Below, one piece after another: positions 24,197 through 36,267 of a stretch of DNA of 64,000 nt (positions within the stretch are counted from its first letter, which is position 1; each line of letters begins with the position of its first letter). The notes beneath the pieces were generated by a model, which was given only the letters and a program-made list of their open reading frames with translations, made no database searches and was not told where the DNA came from. The DNA lies in the NCBI RefSeq assembly GCF_000003195.3, contig NC_012873.2:48207166-48271165 (forward strand), read 5' to 3'. The translations under genes were made by a program, and so were the position numbers. The DNA comes from Sorghum bicolor (taxonomy: Eukaryota > Streptophyta > Magnoliopsida > Poales > Poaceae).

Positions 24197-25000
24197 CTGT
24201 GGAAAGGAATAGGAATACCATGGGTAAAAGAGGATTAGTTGAAGCAACATTTATTTATTTAAAAGGGACGAAATTATAAGGGAAGGAGTAGACAGAATGT
24301 ACGTATGAATGCGACATGATGCATGCACGAACCGTACGTCCTCACAAACTTAGAAAATTAATATTCTAACGGATATACGGTGGCATACATTCGTCTCTCG
24401 ATACGATAACTATCGGTTTACACGTGCGCTGTTAGAGTACCTGCAGAAAACTCCATTTCAGCCCGACAATTCCCAATATATCACTCAAGAAAGCAGTAAA
24501 CTAAGTGCACATTGCTTGGACATGCCCCCACACGCACAAACAATGACACCACATCTACCCGAGAAATTAAGTACTCCCCAATTAAGTTTCTTTCGTGGTT
24601 CCATGGTTTCGACATGTAACCACTCCAGAAAACCACCGCGAACACTCCCCTAGACCACCGTTTGGACGATCATGCTCTCACAGCTCACACTTACCTGAGC
24701 GTAGGTGCGACGTTGCATAATTTAAATCTAGCGACATATGTGGCCAATTCACATATGAAGGCTACCTCCACCATTAGACCACAGGGTAGCATAGTGCGGT
24801 CATCACACATTCATACCTGAGTACTGCCGGAGATGCATAAATAAAACCCCCCAAGTCAGTACTTAAATAGCCACCTAGAGTCCTTATGTGGGCAAGGAGG
24901 ATACGACCACTGGCATAACTTAATTATTTGTTTTACACCATATTATTTAAAAACTCTTTTGTTTTAAATACACAAACGCTGCATTTATAATGCTGAACTT
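24197..25000 (-). other. D unit 1 leader between primer-binding site and orf0
   Basis: About 800 bases of untranslated leader. No gene or clear structure is seen. Confidence 0.6.
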
Positions 25001-25012
25001 GCTCCGATGCCA
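25001..25012 (-). other. D unit 1 primer-binding site (initiator tRNA-Met-like)
   Basis: On the - strand TGGCATCGGAGC stands two bases after the LTR end. The initiator tRNA-Met complement is TGGTATCAGAGC, so there are two mismatches, both transitions. Confidence 0.75.
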
Positions 25013-25014
25013 GC

Positions 25015-28000
25015 TGTCACAGAACCGACCAAATTATAAGAGTTCAAGTGCAGAAACGATCGCCAAGCAATCAAGTTTCTAAACTTGAGCCCATATAATC
25101 CCGGTAGTCAATCGAAATCACGAAGGACTTCAAACCAACTCGCAACAAACCAAGATCGTAATAGTTCAACACAAACACAACGAATGTTACATAGTCATTC
25201 ATTGCCGTCGAAGCGGCACCACATCGGAGTATTAAGTTATTACAACACTTGTTCGAAGTAGCGGAAGCAAAATAATTACACACACTTGTTCAAAGTTCAG
25301 TTCACAAGTTTTGTTACTGCCAGAGTCTATGCCATCCTTCCAAAAGCATCATAGACGAGAAGATTAGAGAACCGTGCCCAACGGTTAGTCCTCATCCCCA
25401 GCGGGATGGAGACAGGTCTTGCAGAATCCGTCATAGAAGATATCATCTGCAACAGGTGGGAATAAACCCTGAGTACGAGAATGTACTCAGCTAGACTTAC
25501 CCGTCTAGTAAAACATAAAAGACACCAAGGATCATGCAAGGCTAAATATCAGGTGGAGTTGGTTGACTCACTCTTTTGCCAAAAGCTTAAGTTACAACTA
25601 AATTATTTTGGGAGCATCATCTTTATTTATCATCAACCTACCACTAGATTAGCACCTGTACTACAACACATCACTTGATTATTACAAGCAATAATAACCA
25701 TATCAAATTCCTCATATGTTCTTCTTGCTATCAGCATTATCATCATGAACCAATTCATTAGTGAATGCTACGTTTGCCGCTGCTCTGTCAAGTTCTCACT
25801 AACCGGGAGAGACGGCGATTCGAATCGAATTCCTATCCAGCTGGAGGATTATTCCTAGCACTCACCCAAGCTTCCCCTGCCGGAGAGCCAACGGGTCACC
25901 TTTGGTACAACTCAGGAATCGCGGCTCCGATCAGCGCCGCACTCCTAGGGCTACCACTCTGCCAGGGAGGTCAGGAATTTTAACTCACCTGCCTTTGGAC
26001 TTACGCCAATGGTCCCCCGCACACCGCACTTCCTCCGGTAGTGCGCACTTTATACTTGCCGGTCTTCCGGCCTGAGTCATACTACTCGGCTTCACGGTCG
26101 GAACGAGTTATCCGGCCAACTAAGTGTCAGGCATGCGTTCAACATGACAAGAGGACGTACAACGATCGGTCCTTAGCTGCCACAGACGGAGTTACTACAC
26201 ACTTGCAAAACTCCGCCCGGCTTAAATCAATTTAATGAGGTTCCCTCCACAATAGCACATATAGACCATCTTGATCCGACATAACCCTATATCGCGCGGA
26301 TGACAGGATATCACCCGACTTCTACCGATTAAAGCATAACTAAGCTGCTACTCGATCCTAACTCTACAACCAGGGAAGGTGAGTTATCTGGACAAGGATA
26401 GAGTAGAATGCAGCAACATTTTCATCACAACTCCTATACGTAATGCATCAATAGATATAACATATTAATAAACTTTTGAAAATAAAGGGAGACTTAGAAT
26501 GCTCCGGGGCTTGCCTTTCATGAACGATGCCGACTCGTGATTCGGGCACTCAACTTCTTCTTCGGGCTCCTCGAGTCCAACTTGCTGGACCTCCACCTCC
26601 TGGCTGCCTTCCTGGCCTTCGGGGTTCGCTTGGAGCTCGAAGGAAACTGCCACGTCCGGTGCACCTATTGCATGCTCGATGAATGAGAAGGTGCACATGC
26701 TAACGATGAATGCTTAACAACACAAGCAATTCACTGGACACTCATTTACGGAGCGAGAGTTATACTAACTCACATGAATAAACAAGTTAACACAGCCCAA
26801 AACCTATCATGACACTAAAGCAGCAAACAACCCAAAACAAGCATACTCAGTAAATAAATCATAACTAATGACAGACAGATCCAACAAACATGAGTGAAGA
26901 CATTCTGGAAAGCTTATGAAATTGTCTACAACTCATCTTTAAACAAGACAGCAAGATTCAAACATTAAACTAGTCATTTTAAACAAAGTTCCAGGTTCTG
27001 TCCCAGAGAAACAGAGAACCCCTATTTCTGGAACCCAACTTGGAACAGCCATAACTTTTAAACTACTTGGCCAAATGACCTAAAATTTAAACCACAACTA
27101 GTTCAACAAATTTAGAACAACTTTGATTTAGACAAGTTCCACAGAAGGTCAAGTTATTATTAAGTAACAGTTAAATTGCTCCCCTTGCTGTCCAGAACAG
27201 CATTTAACCCTAAAGTTAATTATTTAATGACATGACCAAGACACAAACCATGCCAACCACATGACTTATGACCCTAAGCATATCATAATACACCCAGAAC
27301 ACCAGATGGAAACTCCCAAACATTTACTTAACAAGGCACTTATTAATTAACTCTAAATAAAGGCATATTTCCAAGATACTAGTTAAACTGCTCAGAAAAA
27401 TCTACAAAAATTACAGAGGCATAAGTATAACATCAGAGCCTCACCATAAAAATTTCAGAGCCATTGCACATACTAATTTAAAGATATGTATTTAACATGT
27501 ATTAAGGCATTTATTCCATAAATTCAGAAACATGATTTATATGGTATCAAACAACAGATTTCAGATTATTTATATCATAGGTATACCATAAACATGTTTA
27601 CTACCAAAGTAGAGCATCAGTAGAAGCACCAAATATTTTATATGATTTAATTAAAGAAACAAACCATATTCAAACTCAAATTACCTATCACCACTGCAGT
27701 GCTCCAAAAAATCGTGAAATAATTATCAGAGCACTCCAATGCCATGCAAAGGCTACCATAAAATTTTTAGAGCAAACTAAGCAGTACAACAAGAGATATG
27801 CATTTATCCATCAATAAAAAGATTAAATCCTTAATAAATAATTTCTCAGAAAACATGGTTCATTTTATATTTTTATTAAATACTAGCCATCTCAAGAAAC
27901 ACCACAAAATTTTTTTCACAATTTTTGGATCTCAGAAACAGGAGATATGATTTTTGCAAGAAACCAAAAATCAGGATTTTGAATAAAAGAAAAGGAGGGA

Positions 28001-29597
28001 AGGAGAGAGTCGCTGACAGTGGGTCCCATCTGTCAGGCTCTTCTTCCTCACGGCCGAGGCGACTTTCGCCGGCGTTTTCTCCGCGACGGCGAGGTCTCCG
28101 GCCAAACCAAGGGCATCAGCGTGATCCCCGAACCCTAACGACTCGATTGACCCCACTTTTCCCACGGCGGAGCCACCGGAAGGGGCTCACCGTCGACAAT
28201 GGCGGCTCGGCGGAGGTGCTCGGCGTTACGCCGGAGCCCTCAGGCCGGTAGAGCGTGACCTAAGGCCTTCTACAGCACCAGCAGACTAGGGCGAAGCTTC
28301 CTAGGTACGCGGCTTGGCCTGGATCCTCGCGGAACACGCTGGCCACGAGAGCATCCAACTCCGGCGGAAGCACGGCGGCGCTGCGCACCGTGTCCGGCGA
28401 CGGAGAACCTGGTAGAGCGTCCACCAGGTGGCGCAAAAGCTCGCTAAGGACCTAAGCTACCTCTAGGACCTAACCAGAGACGATGAGAAGCTTCACAGCG
28501 CTCGGCATTGAGTTCGCCGGAGAAAGCGGTCACGGCGGACCGATTTGGGGGAAGAAGAAAATGTCGGCTCACCGGTGGGTTTCTCAGCGAGATAGAGGGT
28601 GGAGATTGGAGAGCGGCTCATGGCGGAGCTTTGGGTGGAGTTTGGTGGATGGAGATGCAGTGAGGAGCGCACACGAGCTCGCCGGAGTGAGCTCGCGGCG
28701 GAGGGCTCGCTGCGGGAGCTTTCCTGGCGAGTGGAGGCGAGGAAGAGCGAAGTGGACGCGTCCACTCTGCGCGGGCGACGCCGTGGAGGTCATGCACGCG
28801 ACGAGAGCTGACAGGCGGGGCCAGGAACGGCGTATGGGCGCCAATTGTCGCCGTTGTGCTGCCGCCGGTCGGCCACGTCGGCGAGCTCCAAGTCGATTCA
28901 GAGAAAGCAATGGCTGACTGACAGAGTGACTTTGCCGATGATTATCTCCCAAACCAGAGCGAATTAGGAGATGGCGTAGTTGACAAACTTGGAGTACTAG
29001 GCGAGATCTACAACTTTGTCAATTGGAGCAAGAGCTAGATCGGCCTGGATTGAGAGTTGTGAAGTTTTCAAAATCAATCGAGCAAACTGGTTTCGTTCCC
29101 AGACTTGGAAAAATTTCTAAGTGTTGGAAACAGCCCCAAATCTGCCTTGTGGGTCACTTTTGGGCTATTTGTGATCATTTTCATGAGATGGCCATAAAAC
29201 AACTTTTGTTCCTTATAAAATTGGCTACAACTTTGCTGTAGAAAGTTTTGACATGCAAACATTTTATGAAACACTTTTTAAAAGCCTAAGCAAAATAGGT
29301 TTCTAGGGCCTATTTGCATAAGTAGAACTTAAAAGCATATTTTGGAAAAGTGGTCAACATGAACATTGTTCCCAAGATTAAGTTAAGCATAGATAAACTA
29401 ATTACCAAAGCATTAGGCACAAACACAAGCATTGTTCACTCAAACATAAGCATAGGAAGCCTATTTAAGCAATTGAAAACACATTTTTGCATAGAATGAC
29501 ATGGCTCAAGATAGATGATGATCATGGGTGCTTTGAATGAATGATGATGCTCATGCTATGCACATGAATGATGCAACCATAACACTGGGGTGTTACA
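25015..29597 (-). repeat. D LTR 2 (middle, mosaic)
   Basis: 4583 bp, shared by both units. Up to 28915 it carries the variants of LTR 3 (for example CTGACTG at 28914-28920). From 29058 on it carries those of LTR 1 (TTGTG at 29057-29061; LTR 3 has TGGTG). The switch lies in a 143-bp stretch identical in all three LTRs. It also has several private substitutions. Confidence 0.94.
26465..26698 (-). CDS. Small acidic ORF in D LTR 2
   Basis: Copy of the 77-codon LTR ORF at 15212-15445 with Pro to Ser and Val to Met changes. Function unknown; may be noncoding. Confidence 0.3.
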   Translation of the reverse strand: MCTFSFIEHAIGAPDVAVSFELQANPEGQEGSQEVEVQQVGLEEPEEEVECPNHESASFMKGKPRSILSLPLFSKVY

Positions 29598-29611
29598 GCC
29601 CTCCCCCCTTA
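29598..29611 (-). other. D unit 2 polypurine tract
   Basis: Identical to unit 1. A hairpin follows at 29615-29633. Confidence 0.85.
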
Positions 29612-29639
29612 TAAAAATCTCGTCCCGAGATTTGAAAGC

Positions 29640-32600
29640 TTACTGATTTTCGAAGAAGGTTTTGTAAACTTCTTTCAAATATTCCTCCGTCTCCCAAGTG
29701 GCATCTTCTTCCCCGTGGTTGCTCCACAACACCTTGTAGAGCTTAACCACACGATTACGCGTTTCCCGTTCCTTGCGATCAAGAATCGCTACGGGTTTCT
29801 CCTCATACACCAAGTCAGACTTCAACTTGATATCTCGAATTTCCACTCGCTCCTCCGGTACACGAAGGCACTTCTTCAATTGTGATACGTGGAAGACAGG
29901 GAAGATAGCTCGAAGCGCAACTGGGAGTTGAACTTTGTATGCCACATTCCCATTCTTTTCGAGAATCCGATAAGGTCCCACATAGCGAGGTGCAAGCTTT
30001 CGCTTGACTCCGAACCTTTGTACACCCTTCATCGGAGACACCTTGATGTACACATGGTCACCAACTGAATACTCAATCGGCTTCCTTCTCTTGTCGGCAT
30101 AACTTTTCTGATGAGCTTGAGCAGCTTCCAGGTGTTGCTGGATAGTTTGGACTTTCTGCTCTGCTTCGTTCACGAAATCGATGCCGTAAAACCTTCGTTC
30201 CCCGGCTTCCACCCAATTCAACGGGGTTCGACACTTTCGACCGTACAAGGCTTCAAATGGAGCCATCTTGATACTCTCCTGATAACTGTTGTTGTAGGAG
30301 AACTCAGCTAATGGCAACCACTTAACCCAAGAACCTTTTGATGAGAGAGCACATGCTCTCAACATATCTTCAAGGATTTGGTTAACTCGCTCAGTCTGAC
30401 CGGCCGTTTGGGGATGATAAGCAGAGCTACGGACTAAGTGAGTACCAATTTGCTCATGCAGACATTCCCAAAAACGAGCAGTGAACTGGGGTCCACGATC
30501 AGATATGATTGTCCGAGGCACACCATACTGACGAACAATGTGCTCGAAATACAACTCCGCATACTGATGGGGACGATAATCAGTTCAGACTGGAATAAAT
30601 CGAGCAACCTTGGTCAAACGATCTACAATCACCCAGATGGAGTCGTAACCCTTAACAGAAATTGGGAGTCCACTGATGAAATCCATGCTGACTTCTTCCC
30701 ATTTCCAACCAGGAATTGACAAGGGTTGCAGCAAACCAGCTTTCATGTGAACAGCCTTCACACGACAACAATTGTCACAACGAGCGACAAAAGCAGCTAT
30801 CTCCTTTTTCATCTTTGTCCACCAAAACAACGGTTTTAAATCCTGATACATCTTGCTACTACCAGGATGGATAGACAATTTGGATGAATGAGCTTCAGAT
30901 AAGATCTGATTTCGCAGCTCGCGGTCTTTTGGGACCACAAGTCGATCCTTGAACCAAAGAATTCCGTTCTCATCGACCCGGAAATGCCTGGTTTCTTCTT
31001 CCTTCATTTTCCTCTTTATATGGTGGATGCCTACATCTGTCTGCTGCAATTCGATGATTCGATTGCGAATGGTACTTTCCAGAGAAATCTGGTTGAGCAC
31101 AAGTGGATGCATAAGATGTGACAACAACGGATCTTCCACTTGGATTGAGTGACAGTGCGCTTTCCGACTCAAGGCATCCGCCACCACGTTTGCCTTGCCC
31201 GGATGATAGTGCACTTGGAGATTATAATCTTTAATCAACTCAAGCCACCTTCGCTGCCGCATGTTCAGTTCAGGTTGAGTGAAGATATACTTGAGGCTCT
31301 TATGATCGGTGTAGATATTACACAGATTACCCAGCAGATAATGCCTCCAGATTTTCAAAGCATGAACAACTGCTGCCAATTCTAAATCATGAGTAGGGTA
31401 ATTGACCTCATGTTTTCGAAGTTGGCGTGAGGCATACGCGATAACGCGACCTTCCTGCATCAACACACAGCCTAAACCAATGCCTGATGCGTCACAAAAG
31501 ACATCGAAGGGCTTCTCGATATCAGGTTGAGCTAGGACAGGAGCTGATGTCAGCAATGTCCTTAACTTGTGGAATGCCTCTTCACACTCAGGTGTCCACA
31601 CAAACTTTTCATCTTTCTGAAGTAGACGAGTCATAGGCTTGGATATTTTGGAGAATTCCGGAATGAATCGAAGGTAATATCCAGCAAGACCGAGAAAACT
31701 CCGAACCTCATGTACGGAAGTTGGAACTTTCCAATCCAGCACTTCCTGCACCTTAGCTGGATCCACCGAGATGCCTTCTTCAGATAAGACGTGGCCCAAG
31801 AAAGGTACTTTCTTTAGCCAAAACTCGCATTTGCTAAACTTGGCATAAAGCTGATGTTCACGCAAACGCGACAACACTACACGCAGATGCTCTGCATGCT
31901 CCTTTTCATTGCAAGAATATACCAAGATATCATCAATGAAGACCACCACAAACTTGTCCAATTCGGGCATGAACACCGAATTCATAAGATACATGAAGTG
32001 AGCAGGTGCATTCGTAAGCCCGAAGGACATGACAAGGTACTCATACAACCCATACCTCATCGAGAAAGCTGTCTTAGGTATATCTTCAGGACGGATCTTG
32101 ATCTGATGGTACCCAGATCGCAAATCAATCTTGGAGAATACCTTAGCTTTGGACAACTGATCAAACAAAATATCAATGCGAGGAAGAGGATATTTGTTCT
32201 TGATAGTCACCGCATTTAGGGGACGGTAGTCCACACACATGCGCAAAGATTGATCCTTCTTCTTCACAAAGATAGCTGGACAACCCCAAGGAGATGAACT
32301 AGGACGAATAAGACCCTTCTTCAACAACTCATTAAGTTGGGTCTTAAGCTCAGCTAATTCATTAGGTGGCATCCTATAAGGTCTTCTAGAGATCGGAGCG
32401 GTGCCTAGAATCAATTCAATTTTGAACTCCACATCCCGATCCGGAGGAAGCCCGGGTAGATCATCAGGAAAAACATCCGGAAACTCACACACCACCGGAA
32501 TATCCTGAATAGCCTTAGATGTAACTGCATTCACAGTGCTACGGATTTGAATATCACAAGGGAGTTGCACTAGAAATGCCTCCTTGGTATTTGGGTCTTT

Positions 32601-34004
32601 TAACATCACTACACGAGTGGTGGTGTCAATAAGAACTCCATTACCACTCATCCACTTCATCCCCAGAATTACATCTATGCCCACACCGGGTAGAACAACC
32701 AGATCAGCAAGAAACTGACGGCCTCCTATCTCCAGAGTTGCCCCCAAAACCACTTGATTGGTGGAAATATCATTTCCCGCAGCACTAATACAATAACTGC
32801 CCTTATCAAGTGTGATGGTCTTGATGCTATGCTTAGACACAAATTCAGAACTCACAAACGAATGCGATGCTCCAGAATCAAAAAGCACGAGTGCATCATG
32901 TTGATTGACCAGAAACTTACCAGCCGTGACTACCTCACCAGCAGGGATTGCCTCCACAGTTGTGTAATGAACACGCCCCTGACGGATGTTCCCCTGGTTG
33001 CCCTTCTTTGGCGGGTAAGGACAGTTGCTCTGCCAATGCCCGGTCTGATTGCAGTTCCAGCACGGACGGTTGGCAGGTGGAGTCTTGGCATAGTTGGGAC
33101 CCGTGTTGCCCCTAGGAAGAGCAATAGAGTACCCCTTGCGAAAACCCGTCTTGGCCTGATTTTTCTTCACTGGAGGGCGATATCGCTGGTTGGGGGTTGG
33201 AACACGGAATGGTGGCTTAGCTGCCACTGGAGCCTTGGACTGAGATGATCCTGCCCCGGCCTCGAAAGCCCTCTTGCGAGTCTTGGTCGCAGTGTACACA
33301 GCGTTATAGTTCTCTTGAGTGAGAGCATCACTGACAAACTCATTGAAAGTTGCACACTTAGTGCGGCCCATAGTCTTCAGCAATTTGGGACCCAGACCCC
33401 GCTTGAAACTAGCGATCTTTTTCGTCTCTGTGTTCACAAACTCAGGAGCATATCAAGACAAGTGATTGAAAGCATGCAAATACTCCTTCAGAGTCTTGTT
33501 GCCCTGAGTCAACTGCATGAACTCGGTGTGCTTCATCTCCATAACACCAGGAGGAATGAAATGCCCCTTAAAAGCATCACGGAAAAGATTCCAATCAAGC
33601 ACGGTGTCAGCTGGAAGAGCTTCCCGATACTGATTCCACCAGATGCCTGCCGGTCCTTGCAGTTGGTGAGCTGCATACTCCGCCTTCAAACCTTCAGTCA
33701 ACCGAAGTAGGCGAAACTTTTGTTCCACCGTATTCAGCCACTCTTCAGCTTGAAGGGGTTCTTCGGCTTCTCTGAAAGGTGGGGGCTTCATATCCATGAA
33801 GTCCTTGAAGCTACTGTACTGGTTAGGAGCTAGCCCTTCCTGTGCATTACGACCACCCAGATTTGCCATCCGATTGATGGTCTCAGTGAGCATCCTCTGA
33901 TTTTCCACCATCATTTGCATCAGCTCAGCTGGATTTGGTGGTGGAGGAGGAGGTGGTGGATTCATGTTCGCACGCTGTTCCGCACCTCGGGTGCCACGAG
34001 ACAT
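29640..34004 (-). pseudogene. gag-pol: D unit 2 gag-pol polyprotein, two stop codons
   Basis: Collinear with the unit 1 polyprotein (offset 11253). The same TGA stops are at 33453-33455 and 30585-30587. Seen differences from unit 1 are few: Arg to Cys in the region after the protease, Val to Ile after the knuckle, Thr to Ala in Gag and one synonymous change in reverse transcriptase. Sharing both stops shows that the two units descend from one already defective copy. Confidence 0.94.
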
Positions 34005-34363
34005 CTGTAAAGACACAGTCAGTGAGCATTGATGATGACAAGATTTGCCGTAGAAGAACTTATACTCATGCCTGAAAGTATTCGAGAGAATAACTTCACA
34101 GAAAGGCACAACAATTCAATTCCACAAAACAACATCACCAATCCAACACATGACATAGATATCCGCAATACGCAGCACAACGGAATACATCGGCATAACA
34201 TAACGATCATATTAGATTGCACAAGGGGTCCATAAAGTTATTACACCATTACAGTACATGCCATGAGTCAAGGTCAAAGTTTCGGATTACAACATGGTTA
34301 CAAAAGCACCACGGCCGACTGGCACACTACAAAAGATCCTGGCATCACACTACCCACTACTCC
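34005..34363 (-). other. D unit 2 spacer between orf0 and gag
   Basis: Identical in layout to 22752-23110. No gene seen. Confidence 0.5.
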
Positions 34364-35449
34364 CTACACTCCAGGCTCGTCGTCCGAGTCAGCGTCGAAG
34401 ATCGCCTCTCCATCCTCGTCGCTAACCGGCTCAAGCTCCTCGTCCTCCACGTCCTCGTGCAAAGGTGGTGCAGCCGCTGCTGGTCCATCGACCTCCATAC
34501 CATCATCATCGGCCACAATCACTTGAGGTCCCACCTCTGGATACACTGGGATAGGGCGAGGAATAGGGTGTAGCAAGTTGTTGAGACGGTGAATCTCCAC
34601 AAGACCAGCCTCAATCTGATCCTGCAGATAGTTCTCCCGCTCAAGCGACTGAACTCGGTGCATCTCCCATGCTTGGCGTCTGTTCTCCGACACACAGAGT
34701 GCAGTATCCCTCTCACGGGTGAGCTGCACCAAGCGCTCCTGCAAGGTCTCCCTCTCTCTAGCTAACTGGCTCATCTGATCCTGCTTATGATCTCTCTCTC
34801 TGATGGCCTTCACCCACTGCTGCCTACGATACTCCGCAATGTCCTCCCAGTCATTGCGGTCCTTCTGAGCTTGCTCTAGGAGTCTAGCTTGCTTGCGAAA
34901 CTTGCGAGCACGCTTTTCAGCCTTCCGCTGCATCTCCTGGGCCTTGCGAACAGCCACCATCACCTGTGCATAGGTGCCCTCTCGCTGACTGATCAGCTTG
35001 AGCACAGCCATCATAGCACTCATAGCAGGACTAGAGCTCTCAGCTCTCTCTCCCCTGCCTCGAACCAAAGCACAACCATCAGCCTGTTTCCACTCCGCGG
35101 CTGCTGGGTCAGCACTAGGAATGGAGGCCGCTGGTCCTCCTGTCAGCTCGTCACCACACCTCTGACACATATCGAGCAGGATAGTCTGGGCTGCAACCTG
35201 AGCTGCCTCCCAGGGAGTCTGCCCATCTGAGCTGCACGTCCAGCCTGTCCACGCAGGCTTGTCCCCGTGTGGAGGGACAACTCCCTGCACAGCAAACCAC
35301 TGGATCCCTCCGGTGCTCTCCATCTCCCACCAAGAATACTGAGGCAGCTCAGTATACCCAACAGTCCGTAACACTCACCAGAGCAGGGTAGGAGTGCCAA
35401 ACTCGTGCAAGAAAGTGTCACTGGGACGGGGTGAAACGGGTGCGTCCAT
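34364..35449 (-). pseudogene. D unit 2 orf0, one stop
   Basis: Copy of the coiled-coil ORF with the same TGA (35375-35377) after 24 codons. It differs from unit 1 at three residues that I can see (Ile/Met, Val/Ala, Ser/Ala), all in the first third. Confidence 0.7.
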
Positions 35450-36253
35450 CTGTGGAAAGGAATAGGAATACCATGGGTAAAAGAGGATTAGTTGAAGCAA
35501 CATTTATTTATTTAAAAGGGACGAAATTATAAGGGAAGGAGTAGACAGAATGTACGTATGAATGCGACATGATGCATGCACGAACCGTACGTCCTCACAA
35601 ACTTAGAAAATTAATATTCTAACGGATATACGGTGGCATACATTCGTCTCTCGATACGATAACTATCGGTTTACACGTGCGCTGTTAGAGTACCTGCAGA
35701 AAACTCCATTTCAGCCCGACAATTCCCAATATATCACTCAAGAAAGCAGTAAACTAAGTGCACATTGCTTGGACATGCCCCCACACGCACAAACAATGAC
35801 ACCATATCTACCCGAGAAATTAAGTACTCCCCAATTAAGTTTCTTTCGTGGTTCCATGGTTTCGACATGTAACCACTCCAGAAAACCACCGCGAACACTC
35901 CCCTAGACCACCGTTTGGACGATCATGCTCTCACAGCTCACACTTACCTGAGCGTAGGTGCGACGTTGCATAATTTAAATCTAGCGACATATGTGGCCAA
36001 TTCACATATGAAGGCTACCTCCACCATTAGACCACAGGGTAGCATAGTGCGGTCATCACACATTCATACCTGAGTACTGCCGGAGATGCATAAATAAAAC
36101 CCCCCAAGTCAGTACTTAAATAGCCACCTAGAGTCCTTATGTGGGCAAGGAGGATACGACCACTGGCATAACTTAATTATTTGTTTTACACCATATTATT
36201 TAAAAACTCTTTTGTTTTAAATACACAAACGCTGCATTTATAATGCTGAACTT
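35450..36253 (-). other. D unit 2 leader
   Basis: About 800 bases between orf0 and the primer-binding site. Nothing recognisable. Confidence 0.6.
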
Positions 36254-36265
36254 GCTCCGATGCCA
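36254..36265 (-). other. D unit 2 primer-binding site
   Basis: Same TGGCATCGGAGC as unit 1, two bases from the LTR. Confidence 0.75.
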
Positions 36266-36267
36266 GC

